Source: Mikania micrantha
Taxonomy: Eukaryota; Streptophyta; Magnoliopsida; Asterales; Asteraceae
DNA length: 64,000 nucleotides
NCBI GenBank assembly: GCA_009363875.1
Contig: CM018695.1
Span: forward strand, 48,469,161-48,533,160
Reading direction: 5' to 3'
Below the pieces are notes generated by a model. It ran no database searches. It was given only the letters and a program-made list of their open reading frames with translations, and was not told where the DNA came from. This document shows, piece by piece, positions 35,961 through 48,400 of the stretch. How positions within the stretch are numbered: position 1 is the stretch's first letter; each line of letters begins with the position of its first letter. Position numbers and translations under genes: made by a program.

Positions 35961-36929
35961 TCTAAACTTCAATAAAAACAATGCTAGGATTAATTACCAA
36001 TCTAACTTAGGATATTCTAGCACAATTATCATATGGGATCGTTATAGGGGATGATCATTCTTTTAGTCAAACACAAGTGAACCTCTTTAAACTAAGATAT
36101 CAAATGTCATGGAAAGATTTCATTAGGGATAGAAAACAGGAACCTAAAGGTTATGGGTTGACTTAGATGTTAACACCTAAACCATGGGGAAATTACAAAG
36201 ACACATGACTAATCTAAATGGTTATTTAAACCATCAAGGTTAGAGACTCAATAAGCAAACAAGAGATCGCTTGAAAATCAAAGTCTATTAATGGGCCCAA
36301 GAACGGCCCAATGGGTTTAATATAAGCCCATCATGTTTAATTACACTTTTCTTAAATTAATTATGCTTTTCATGAAAAGAAAATAAATTATAAATCTTAT
36401 CAATATAATTAAATGGTCTTCTTAAGTAAATGTTTAAATTAAAATGTAATAAATTGAAAATGTTTTACTTAAATACTTTTAATGATTAATGTGGGATCTG
36501 GGTTACTAATGGGTAATAGTTTAACTTAGATAGAAGGAATTTTAGAAACACACTAGTAATCTAAGAGACGTAGTTGCACACCGAGACCAAACCATAGATA
36601 CGACAATTCCCGCATGTACTTATCGTATTCGAATTCTTTAAAATAACTCAGGTGCTAAAGATACTTAGGCAACAATCAAAGAGTGCGCATATATTTTGTG
36701 GTTCATTTCACAGCAACACAGGTGAGTTCATTGCCCCTTTTCTAACATTTTGTTTTTTTTTAAAACGCGGGGCTGAGAAGCATGCGTAAACTGTTTTAAT
36801 TAAATTGTTTACTTAAATGCCTTTAAATTTATATGTTTTACATATATATATAAATGTTATCCTAGACCATGTCTAGGAAGAATTTATGCAGGTTTATTAA
36901 CTGATTTACTTATAAATTAAGTGAATAAT

Positions 36930-37250
36930 CGGGTTAAACTAAAACATTTCAACAGATCAAAACATTTCAAAAGAATCACATCAAACATTTTGACAAAACA
37001 AGTGTGGGAGTTCAAGAAATCAAACTAAACATTTTGACAAATCAAATGGGTGAATTCAATGAATCAAATGAAACATTTTGGCGAAACAAGTGTGGGACTT
37101 CAACAAATCAAACAAAACAATCTTTGCAAAGACAATATTCAATGTTCTACAAATCAAGTGTTTGTTGAACAATGAATCAAGTGTACAATTGATCAATGAA
37201 TCTAGTATTCTCTGATCAACGAATCAAATACATCTTGTAACAGAATCAGA
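36930..37250 (+). repeat. AAACATTTTGACAAATCAAA / GAATCAAGTG word array
   Basis: Three to four units of about 60-65 bp beginning AAACATTT, then shorter GAATCAA(A/G)TG repeats. Degenerate; within the long LTR. Confidence 0.6.
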
Positions 37251-38745
37251 CAAATCAATAAATCATTTTCAAGGGAAAGCCTGGGAAATATCAGAGATAA
37301 CATACGCCAAAACAGACGAAACATGAAATCCTACATTTCAAGAAGTCCTAGCTAGACCGTTTGACTTGTAGGTCGTATGTTTGAGGATATTTACAGATTC
37401 CCTAACTACTAAGTACCTAGATTGACAGACTAGTCTACTCGAGTTGACCAAAGGCCCCAATCATTAGGACTTAGATTTTATTAAATGTTTATTTATTTAT
37501 TTAATTAAGCATTTATAACTGTTTGTACAATTGCTGTGGTTGATCATATTCTATGAGGAACTTATGGAATCAATAGAGATTTCAAATAATTGTATTTACA
37601 GGAACAGGGAACAGAAGAGTCATGGGTAAATGGTAGGGTAAAAATGCCTAATTATCATTAACAACAATGTCATATGCGGATTAGTATGTGGTGGGATGGC
37701 GTCTGGGCGGGGTTGTAGCCTCGACTCAGGGGTATGCCCTATACATAAGCATACCGATCTGGATGATACATGTGGTGTTAATGAGGTTAGGGTCTTTACC
37801 AAAGGAGGTTTTCAAATCATTTTCAAATCATTTTCAAATACTAAACTATATGAACTCACCAACCATGTGTTGACTTTTATTTTTGCATGACTTCTCAGGT
37901 GACGAGCAGGTCAACTGAAGAGTTATTTCATTGGATTAGGTTATCTGTAGAGGACCTAGCTCTTTGGACCTGCATATTTTGAAGTATCATTATACAGTTT
38001 ATTTTGTATATCTTGTGCAGCTACAAGATAGAAGACTTATGATGAATGATGGATTTACATTGTTAAATTGTAAACTGAACTGATATAACTTAACTCTGTA
38101 ATTCTCTTTTATTTTAACAAGTTTCTCATTTGTGTATCATGTGCAATGTAACAATCTGATCATTCCGATTATCATTCCCGATATCGCGCCCCGGGAACCT
38201 TCCGCCCGTCGGGGAAACCCGATCCTACCCCGCCAGCTCGGGGTGTGACAGTTAGTCAAACCCAGTAGTACTACGTAATAACGACTCGTTTGTTACAACT
38301 AACGGTAAGGATAAGTGAGGACTTTAAGCGATAATAGTTACACTCGAAAATGTTTTACAACATACCAGTCATATATGTAAAACAGTTGCAATGTAATTCT
38401 CACCCCATAAGTTTAGTAAAAACAATGAAGAGTAAAAGTGGGGCTGTAAACTCACCTGAGTTTGAGTAGTGCGTTTCTTACAGAAATCGTGTAGCTCGCC
38501 GGCTAGCAGTCACCTATATCACATAGGTGTTGTAAGTTTGTGTTACATACACGTGGGTCTCACAGGACCTTGTTAGTGTTTAACAACTCTAAGTTGTCGT
38601 GTGGGTCGTGTTGACTTTGTTGACAGTGTTGACCGTGTTCGACCTAACGACCCGTTGGTGAAGGTTTTGGATCAAGTGCTCGTGTAACGTGCGATTTAGT
38701 GTCGTGTAATGTGTACGGATACCAAAGTCACTTTTCCGATGAAAC

Positions 38746-39390
38746 TCACTATTTATAGTAAGGTTCTATTTCAGGAAAGTTTCCAAATTAGGCAAGTCAT
38801 GTGAGAAATCATACTCCGATTATTCTAATATGCATTTTTATCCTAAGTGAGCATGTTATCACATAGCACACAGTTACACTTAGCCGGTTTAACACGTTTT
38901 GCGCGTAAAAGTTACTATATTTAGAAAGTTACAAAAATAAGCATATGACACAAAGTCTAGATACCAATTTCATCATAATATCATCATCTTAGTCCTAAAT
39001 AGCCATTTAAATCATATTCTTTACAACAAACATGTTATCATTTATAGACTTTGCAAAATAAAGTTACTATTTATAGTAACTCATGACAATGTGCACATAT
39101 TTCATTCTTTCAAGAGCATTAATCCCTCAATATCATCATATTAACCTCAAATAAGCATGTTAGGCATCCAAGATTATCAATCTCATCATTTTAAAGCAAA
39201 CTCATGATAAAAAGTTACTATTTATAGTAACATTCATAAAAATCATGCATTTGATGATTCTAACCATTCTAATGCATCAAATAATATCATAAAACATCCT
39301 TCCTAGCATAAATCATAGATTTAATCACATGCATTTGGTCATTTCATCAAAAATGCATACCTTGTAATATTAAAGTTACTATATTTGGAA
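38746..39390. repeat. Five GTTACTATTTATAGTAAC units about 150-165 bp apart
   Basis: Palindromic or near-palindromic motifs are centred on starts at 38746, 38912, 39064, 39215 and 39376. The same series occurs in the other copy at 2254, 2418, 2558, 2710 and 2861. Confidence 0.75.
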
Positions 39391-40029
39391 ATAATGCAAA
39401 TAATCATGTTCTTGACCACAATCAACACTTCTAATCCTTGTAAATCATCACAAATATCACTTATAACACATTTCTATATCAAGAATCATACCAATCGGCT
39501 TAGATCATTCATGCATGCTACTACCAATACTCATTTCATAATAAAATCAACAAATGACCATCTAATCTCTTCAAAATCATCATAGATCATTATGAAATCA
39601 TCAAATCAGTAACAATAACATTAATAATAGATCTATAACACCATAATTTCCTGATTCAAATGGTGATGGTGGTGCATGTGGCCAAAAATGGCTTTCATGT
39701 GTGTGTAGATGTGTTAAAAATGCAAAAGTGGTGCAAGAACTACCTTCTTGAGCTAACACCAACTAGATTGGCGACCTCACAGCAACTAGAGTGTGTGGAA
39801 ATCGTCTTAAATCGTCCAAGGAAGCTGGAACAAGAAGTAGGATGAGCTAGATGGCCTTCCAAGGTCTCCTTGCACTTCATATCATCAAGGAATCTTCAAG
39901 ATGGCTTCCTTGCAGCTCCAATGGTGTTATCAGAGTGATAATGGTCGATGGGGGAAGTTTTCAGTCGAGGGAAATAGAGTAGGATGCCAGAAAATGATTT
40001 AATCTTGGATAAATAAAGATTTTGCGTGT

Positions 40030-40250
40030 TGGGCTGCGTCGCGTACCACGGAGACTGTCCAAAAAGGTCCTCCGCGTAGCGCGGTGATTAAAATAATCAT
40101 TCTGTTCCCGAAACACGCCGCGTACCGCGATGATGGAAGATGATCGGTCGTCGCGTACCGCGATGGATTTCGGAGAATTCAAATTCTCCCGCCTGGGCTT
40201 CGCGTGCCGCGAAGGCCCAATTGGGTGCCCATCGCGTACCGCGATGGGTC
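40030..40250. repeat. Cluster of CGCG-TAC-CGCG hairpins
   Basis: Six to seven occurrences of CGCGTACCGCG or close variants (CGCGTAGCGCGG, CGCGTGCCGCG). Several have extended complementary arms, for example arms CCCATCGCG and CGCGATGGG around TAC near 40228-40248. Degenerate counterparts lie at 360-590 and 3565-3680. Confidence 0.75.
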
Positions 40251-40591
40251 CTAGTGGAGCCCAGTAAGCCCAATTACACTGTTTGAATCGATTTTCGCGA
40301 ATTTCTCGACTACGGTCATCGTTTCTCGACACATAAGCATTGTTCTAGCTAATTTAGGTTCCCCGGAACCTAAGTGCAGTGAAAGTGGTTTGATCCGTTC
40401 ACCAACGTTCGCTATTCAAGACAAGTGCGAGTGTTGTGCGATAATTACTCGAATTATCGGTGTGTTTGGACTGTCGTGCCACGTGTCACACTAAATGCCA
40501 ATTATTCTAGTTCCACGTATGAAATAATAATACACATTATTATTGAAATAAAATAAATGCTGACCTGGAAATTACGAGGTGTCACAATATT

Positions 40592-41331
40592 TATGATATG
40601 AGATAACAACCAAACCTTTAACGTACTACACCCTAGCACAAACAAACTTATGTATTCATTGGACATGAATTGTGATGAAATGTACAAGATTGGTGCGACC
40701 AATCCATGAATAGGGTGTCAACCAATAGTATTATCCATAAAGTCCTCAGCTCATATCAAATAAGTTAAATGGTTGTAAGTTTTAATATACACGGCCTTTC
40801 GTATAAAACAATCTCATTTAAAAATATATCAATAGAAATCATAACATGTGCATAAGTAATAAAACAAACATGTTTTTCACCCCAAAAATATAAAACAAGT
40901 AAAAAGGGGTTGCGATGACTCACTGAAATTGGTGGTAATGAAGCAGGATTCAACAGTAAAACACCAACGCCAAATCCAAGATAGTACTTCTACTCGTGTC
41001 CTAAAATAAAATTTAAAATAACTTAAGTTTTATGAACTAACTTAACTTATACTTCAAACCTTATCTTAAATGAATACACTCGTTAATTATGATAGTCTAA
41101 AATAAAAACTATCTAGATTTAAACAATGTGACAAGGTTAAATAATTGGGTTATTTTTATTTGACCATAAATGTGTTGAGACTTTGTATCTTTATTTTAAG
41201 TTCTGTAAAAATAACCTTACAAATTTATTAAACAGGTATAATGTCGGTTCTCTGGTGATTGCCCGGTTTTAAATGTATATAAACTATTTGAGTAATGTTA
41301 ATTTATATAAATTTGTATTTAATATTAAATA

Positions 41332-41363
<32 letters not shown>

Positions 41364-43597
41364 GCATACACACACATATATATTTATGTATGTAGTTGAA
41401 ATTTATTCTATAAATTATGTTACTTAACATAATGTAATAAAAAATATTAGATATTAAATTTATATCATTTAAATTGTATAAAATAATATAAAATATAAAT
41501 ATATGTAATCTTATTTAAAAATTTAGAAAATTTTTTTCTGTAAAATAAATATTTCAATTAAGTTTATAATTTATTTATTTTCTTTTGCATTTTTAATCTT
41601 TGAATATGTCTTATTAAGATGAAAATTCAAAATAATAATTATATGATTCAAAAATTTATAAAAAATATTTTATAACATTTTCATAACCTTATAAAATTTC
41701 TGTAAAAATTTTAGAATTTAATCCCATCAGTAGCTATTATTTTAGTGATTCTACATTATTTTATGTTCTAAAAATTGAAATAATTACTAAAATAGCTCTG
41801 AAAATTATGGAAACTATTTTCTACACTCTAATAAGTAATAAGTATTATAAGACTTCTGGAAACATCCTGAGTTTTTATTAATTCAGAAGCTATATTTTTA
41901 TATTTTTGTTCTTATTTAATGTAATAAATTCGGAAAATATAGCTAGACATTTCAGAAAATTATAAAAATTATATCTTAATCTTAATTTTGGTAAATAAAA
42001 TTTCTGTGAATTTTTCAGATTTTTATAAGTTCGTTTATATAATAGAAAATGAAATCCAAAAATTATAAAAAATTGTCAGAAATTTTAATTTAATATTTAA
42101 AGTGTACGGTAAAAATTTTAAATTTTTTTGAGGTCTTGAAAATCTTTATCTTAATTTATTTCAAAATTTCGGAATTATAACGCCTTGATTTTTGTACTTT
42201 TCCTTTTTATTTAATCCAATCAGCACATATGTATTATTTCATCTAAAAATATCTGGTCAAATAATACAATAACAACCCAAGGGAATATTTATGTAAAAAT
42301 ATCAATTATTTTTGCTAAGAATATTATTTTTAAGCTAAATGTATAAGTCTCTAATGCACCTATTGTTTGTAAATCTTATTCTTATGTTATAAAACTTTTT
42401 AATCAGATTATAGTTCATCAAATATACATATAAAACATATCATTAGTGATATATTTTGATGATTAAAACATACCAAGCCAAATTTTTTATAGAATGATAA
42501 GTTTCATACTTTCATCAACATGCATGTTGTTGACATATTTTTATACCAAACATTTAAATGATAATCTCACAAACATTTTATGATTTGGTGAAGATTAAAG
42601 ATGTAGAATGTGGTAAAAACAAGTGTTTAAACAAAGTTTCTCCTCTTGATCATTGAAACCATAAAGTGTGTGTATATTATACCTTTGGACCAGATTTGAT
42701 CACTTGAATGAAGATGTGAATGCTTGAAAGTGGCTGAACTTTCTTAAGTGTGTGTGTGAACGTAGAGAGCAGGAAGAGAGTTCTTAAGAGAATATAAGAA
42801 AAAGAAGAAAAGAAAATGAAAAGAGATGGTGTGGGGGTTGGGATTTGCGGTCAAGAGAGGGAGAAAAAGTGAGGTGTGAGAGTTTGAAGTTATTGGGTAA
42901 TAAATATTTGCATGGTATAAAATGATTTTGTTAGAAAAGTAGAAAACTAGTGTTAAGTATATGTTTAAGGTACTTAATCATGTTTAAGTTTACTAGAAAT
43001 AAATGATCTTGCACATAATTTGTCTTAGAATGTTTAAAAGTTTAAAATGTGGTATAAAGTGGGTAAAAACGAGTTAGTGGAAATACCTTTTGGGTTACAT
43101 AAAATTTTATAAAAATTATTTTAATTACTTAAAAATAATTTCTAACATAACCAACTAACTAATTTCATGAAACATTACAAATTTATTTTTCGTTTATTAT
43201 GCCTTGTTAAATGCCTTGTGTATTTTAAATAACTTGTATATAACCAATGATTTTTATAAAAAAATATAAAAGAATTTAGCAAAAATACTAGGCTTTAAAA
43301 TATTAAATCATATCATATGGATTATAACTTAGTTTGTTACTTAAAACTAGTATATTTCCTATGTTTACATTTCAACACTTGGGATATTTTATAATTTATA
43401 TAATACAATAAAAATTTAGGAAAGAAGAAAACCCGTATAATTTTGAATAATCCACTAAAAAACCCCACTTGGTTAATTGCAGACGATGGAAGGAAACAAG
43501 AAGCGGGGCCGCTTTGGACGAAAAATGGAAGCCGCTGAGGTGGGGACGGTGTGCTGTCGAAAGATGCCACGCCGCTGGGGGAGCGGTTCACCCATTA
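40592..43597. other. AT-rich gene-poor stretch
   Basis: No gene recognised. A TA/CA microsatellite is at 41330-41392. The segment 40860-41000 (a TGACTCACTG..GG tract after a purine-rich run) loosely resembles LTR-internal sequence but has no definable ends. The short open frames at 43337-43725 have no domain. Confidence 0.45.
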
Positions 43598-45348
43598 GAC
43601 CATGGGGTATGCCCCATGGTTCACTCACTCCACGTAGGCACCCACCACAACAACTCACTCCACCAAAAGTGGTGGAAATGCCCCTCTGTCCAACCACTCC
43701 ACGTCATCATTTCTTTTTAAATTAAAAAGTAGATATAATTAATCTTAAATTAAAAAAATTACATAAAATTATAAATGATAATATCAAATTAATAAAAAAA
43801 AATACATAAAATTATAAATGAAAATTACAAATTAATAAAAAAAATTACAAATTAATAAAAAAATTACATAAAGTTAATTATCTCTATATTTATTACGAAT
43901 TTTTTCGTTCTCCCGCTCGGCAATTTCACGGTCGACCCCGGTTAAGTGTTCGGTGTTGGTGAATAAAAGTTGTAACTCTACCAACCGTTGACGTTCCCGT
44001 TTTAATTCGTTTAAGTCACCGATTCGTTGAGATAAGTTTTCCATTCCTTGGTTATAATCCAGGGTCGTTTGAGATGAAGAGCCCCGTCTCGCCATTGCTC
44101 GGTCGGTTTTTGCACGATCTCTCCTAATCGGACGGGTCAAATCCTCTATGTCGTCGTCGTCTTCTTTTTCTTCATCGAGCTCGTTTAGATTTATTTGAAC
44201 TCGAGCATCCGACGTGCCGGGGCTATCGGTTGACGATGCTTTTGATCGTTTTGAGGCCGACGGTTGAACAGTCGGGATTCTAACCTAGTTAGGACATTTC
44301 CTCATAATCTCTCAACTCCGTTTAAGCGTGAAGGGCGTTAAACTCTTCCCGGTATTGATCTTCCGATTCCCTCTCGATCATCGCGTCGCTTTGGCCGCTC
44401 CGGCGAGTTTGCCATTTTTGGGAATAAATCTCGTTGAACCTTTTAACCTTTCGGTTCATGTCCCGCCATTTGCTAGAGATTATATCGTTTGTACGATACT
44501 CCTCACGACCCATGACTTGGAAAAAATTACTTCGGATTTTACTCTAGAAGTCCGGTCCTTTTTGGTTACGACCTATTAACAATTTATAAAAAAAATATTA
44601 ACAATTTTAAACAAATTAATTAACAATATTTAAAAACCTAAAAAGAAAGTAATTACCAACAATTGGGTCTTCCGACACATCGACCCAAGCTTTTGAAAGT
44701 TGAAACTCCTCCTCCGGTGACCATTTTTCGAGACGGGTTGGACCTACCACAACAGGTTCGGTTTCCGCAACTTGTTTCTTTTTGTGTCTACGCCTTTGTG
44801 TTGGTTGCGTGCTTGGACCGACATTGGTAGGGGGTTGAGTCTCGGGTACAACTTCATCCTGAGATAGTTGACCAAACACGTGCGTTTGTTGACTCGAACC
44901 ATAATCAGCCAATGTGTAAAATCCTTGTTGTGGACTCGAATCAAAATGCAGTCGATAACAGTTTGAATCAAAAAAAGGATTCATTGGAATAGGGTTAAAG
45001 AACCAATTCAGAGGTGGCGTGTTCGGGTTTCGGTTAGGTGGAGTGTTTGGGTTGTAGTATTGATTTGGTGTTTGGTTGGGATCCATGGAAAGTATTTTTT
45101 TTTATTAAGAATTGAATTAGTTTGAAATGGGAAGAGTGAGAATTTTTTGTGTTGAATGAATTTGAAATGTGGTTTTTAAATAGATAATTTTTGTTATTGC
45201 AGACGGTAGAATCCCCAACGGTAACACCATTCACCCGTTGCCCCACTCATGCAGGCCCACCCACGCCCAATCACGCCCACCAGGGGGCGGTGTGCCACGC
45301 CCACTCAAGCTTACACCCACGCTCAATCCCTTGACACACCCCATTGTC
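43598..45348 (-). mobile_element. PIF/Harbinger-type element carrying an ORF1 relic
   Basis: The outer ends GACCATGGGGTATG and (inverted) GACAATGGGGTGTG form an imperfect terminal repeat. Adjacent trinucleotides are TTA (43595-43597) and TCA (45349-45351), compatible with a decayed TWA-type target duplication. The inside encodes a Myb/SANT-like ORF1 relic on the minus strand and no DDE transposase, so the element is non-autonomous. The right end is 147 bp from the PARG start codon. Confidence 0.6.
43874..45086 (-). pseudogene. Harbinger ORF1 (Myb/SANT-like, NAM-associated type) relic
   Basis: Exon 1 (45086-44657) starts MDPNQ, is Pro/Asn/Gln-rich, and ends in the trihelix-like motif EKWSPEEEFQLSKAWV..SEDPIVG. 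A short intron follows (44656-44573, GT...AG). Exon 2 resumes RNQKGPDF, where a TAG replaces the usual Trp. It continues MGREEYRTND.ISSKWRDM.RKVKRFNEIY, meets another stop near 44322, and the C-terminal coiled-coil part (43874-44140) holds ERQRLVELQ and HLTGVDREIAERE. Plant genomes often mislabel this family 'glutathione S-transferase T3'. Two or more nonsense changes mark it as a pseudogene. Confidence 0.78.
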
Positions 45349-45495
45349 TCATGCACGGTCTCAGCAAGTTTGTAGTCTCTCATAATCTTTTCGCAAAACG
45401 GGACCAACTCTTTAAGCCTTCATTTTCTCCACTGTTGTAGTAGTTCTTTCTTACCCGGCTACCCCTTTTCGATAATACATGCTCGGGGAGAGAGA
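45349..45495 (+). promoter_or_regulatory. PARG proximal promoter and 5' UTR
   Basis: 147 bp separate the Harbinger end from the ATG. They include a CT-rich stretch and GGGGAGAGAGA just before the start. I see no clear TATA box. Confidence 0.45.
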
Positions 45496-48400
45496 ATGGA
45501 GAACCGAGAGGATGTGAACTCCATTTTACAGTTTTTGCCGGTGGTTCTCCGGTCATCGGCGCTCTTCTGGCCGTCGCAAGTGGTGGAAGCACTGAAAGCA
45601 CTTTCTAAAGGTCCCGATCACAGCAAGGTTGACTCCGGTGACGTCCTATTCCTCGCGATTTCCGACCTCCGTCAGTCTCTCAGCCTCTCCGGTGACATTC
45701 TCGCCTTCTCAACCGCCGATGGTTTCTCCCTCTATTTCGATGACGTAAGTAACAGTAATGCAAACAAGCTTGATACGAACAGTGTTGCTATTTCAACAAA
45801 TGTGTTTTGGTAAGGATTATTGTAGATCTATACCGACTATCGATGCTTTGCGACGAATGGTTTAATACTAAAGTAAGGAAAACTGGTCCGGTTACAGATG
45901 CACAGCTTTCATTTTCACCGGAAGTCGTAACAGACCGATTCGTTGGACTGGATATAAGTTTTTATGTGATTTATTTACTGCTTTAAGCTCATAATTTGTT
46001 TATCGAAGGTTTCATGCTTTATTTTTATTGCAAATCCACTTAGAAAATACTGTTTTATTGTCGTCTATTCTGAATTTGTTATCTATTTCTTGTGTTTAAT
46101 GGTAAATTATTTATTGACTGATCTGACCTTTGAACTGGTGAACCACTGGCATGACGATTGGTTCGGATATGAAAGCATTATGTTGAAGAATCTAGGTAGT
46201 TAAAGGCTCAGGCCACAAACAATGTGTGAAGGTGCATGTGTGTTTCTAGCATTTTTAGACGTTTAGACTTGTTTTAGGCATGCTCCGAGTTATTTTTAGG
46301 GGGAATTGCATATGTCCCCTCTAAGCTAGCAAAATTGCATATTTCCTTAAAAATAAGTTTTTAATCCATTGTGTGCAATGCTCTTGAAGCATGATTTGAG
46401 GAAATATGCAATTTTGCAAGTTTAGAGGGGCATATATGCAATTGCCCATTTTTAGATATTTCACACAGTTTTTAGTTGTTTCAGGACAGTTCAGATATGT
46501 TTTCTTTTGGTTCAGTGCACCTTGCCGCACTCAAGGCTGTCTAGCCCTGGCCTTGCGTCGCTTGGGTGTGCGCCTTTGGTTCCTTTAACTACACAGGAAG
46601 AAACAAACAAATAAACGTACCTAGTAAAATCTTATCATAAAGTTGGGTCTGGTGAAGGTGAGATGAGAACAAACCTTACCTCTATGCCAAGAGATAGAAA
46701 GGCTATTCATAGTGAGATCCCTGATCTAAAATCCCATTTTTTTTTAAATTACCAGCATAAGGTATCTATTAGTAGCTTTGATGCATGCTCTATTAAACCA
46801 ATAACAAAGGCAAGTTGCTAACTTGTCTTTTTTTAATCTTATGGGAGAAAATTACTTGCTAATATGAGCTGATAAATAAGAAACGATCAAAAAAGTGGAA
46901 ATACACACTACTTTGGGATGATGTAAGCCTAATAATGTTATTGCTGACCTAAAGAAATGAGCAAGCAAGTTAATAAATAAATCAGCATTAGAGGGTAAAA
47001 TGTGAAAATTCAATTAAGACAACTTTGGGACAGTGTAAATCTGATGAGAATGCCCTCAGCCTTGATTCTTGGATATATCGGTTAATACAAAACAATACAT
47101 CCTGGATTATCAATTATTCCCTTTTTTTTGGGAGGAAAGCTTTATCCATGTATGGAGCGTTCCTTTTGTATTGTTTATCAATAACTTAAAATTTAAAGGT
47201 GTGTATGCTTCTTGAACAGCTGATTTCACGAGCAGAAGCCAATAAGTGGTTTGGAGAGATACTTCCAGCTTTGGCAGATACTTTGTTGCGACTTCCATTG
47301 ATGCTTGAAGCTCACTATAAGAGTGCAGACTCCATTAGTTGTATGGGTGTCAGGGATGGACTCAGAACTGGTCTTCGCCTGTTGAAGTCACAAGAGGCTG
47401 GAGTTGTATTACTCAGCCAGGTACCATCTCAAGCCCGTTTGCAATGAAACACTTAATGCATGAGCCTTTAGGTTTCAGCCCTCTTGACATACTAATCATT
47501 CAATAGTGATGAGATATTGAGAAGATGTCTGAATAGCAAATGGTTGTGGATGAGGAAAAAAGATAAACTAGATAAAAAAAAATTAAGAAAAAAAAAGAAC
47601 AAGCCACTGATTGCTAAATACAAAAAGATCAAGGTGACAAGGTGTTCATGGAAAATTCACTCACCATCTACCTTAATCTTCTACCATCTCCAGGATAAGA
47701 ACAATGACTCCTTTTTAATGATTATTTTGTGTTGCATGCCTATATTAAGCAGTTTTTGTAATAGAAAGCATCGCTGATGCATATTTTAATTTTTTTTTTT
47801 TTTTCATTTTTATGTTTTTTGGCTTTCTTTTTGAGCATCAATAGCCTCCAAATTATAAATTAAATGTGGTATCTCATACATGATTATCTAACTATAACTC
47901 ATTATATATGATTCAGGAACTGATTGGGGCTCTTCTTGCATGCTCTCTCTTTTGTCTATTTCCAGACAGTACTAGAGGTGCCAACCATCTTCAAGTGATC
48001 AACTTTGATCGTTTATTTGCGTATGTTTTTGTCTTTATAGTTTTTTAAACCATTTTAATCTGGTTACACATGTGACACCTGTTTGGCTGTCAGCCTATCC
48101 CGATTCCTGATACAAAGTAGTTGTCTAGTTGACACTTGGTTTTTTTGTATGATCAATGATTTCAGTTTCTCAGAAATCTGTTGATGTTTTCCCATTACGA
48201 TTTTATTACTTTGTTTTACACTTCTGATCTGCATGTCATCAGGTGCCTATATGACAACTACAGTGAAAATCAGGAGAACAAAATAAAATGCATCATTCAT
48301 TATTTTGAGAGAATTTGTTCAAGTAAACCAGTAGGCAATGTCTCATTTGAGAGGAAGGTGCTTACAGATGATTATACCCTAAATTACATTCCTCATCCGA

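Larger units (their letters stand above)
33870..38250 (+). mobile_element. Family-2 solo LTR nested in a family-1 LTR, TSD GTTAG
   Basis: Starts TGTAACAACAGTGCCG and ends CTCGGGGTGTGACA, flanked by GTTAG at 33865-33869 and 38251-38255; 4,381 bp. The promoter core is at 34681, followed by a CT-rich initiator patch (34728-34776). Then come a GCCGAACC word array (35140-35650), a GGCCCA array (35710-35960), an AATCAA-type array (36930-37250), the GCCCACCAC-related block in inverse (37685-37745) and the GC-rich end (38180-38250). No gag or pol. It is homologous in order to 4897-9478. Confidence 0.93.
33273..40586. mobile_element. Family-1 solo LTR split by a nested family-2 LTR, TSD ATATT
   Basis: Starts TGTCACACCCCCAAATTT and ends CGAGGTGTCACA, flanked by ATATT at 33268-33272 and 40587-40591. 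It is interrupted at 33870-38255 by a second LTR plus its own duplication; without that insert it is 2,928 bp. Left part 33273-33869 and right part 38251-40586 align with 1217-1779 and 1779-4032 of the other copy. The right part holds five GTTACTA palindrome units (38746-39376), and six to seven CGCG hairpins at 40030-40250. Confidence 0.93.

Noticed and set aside
43337..43725. Four overlapping open frames beside the Harbinger element
   Set aside because: GC-richer terminal sequence of the transposon gives long frames in several phases; none has a recognisable motif.
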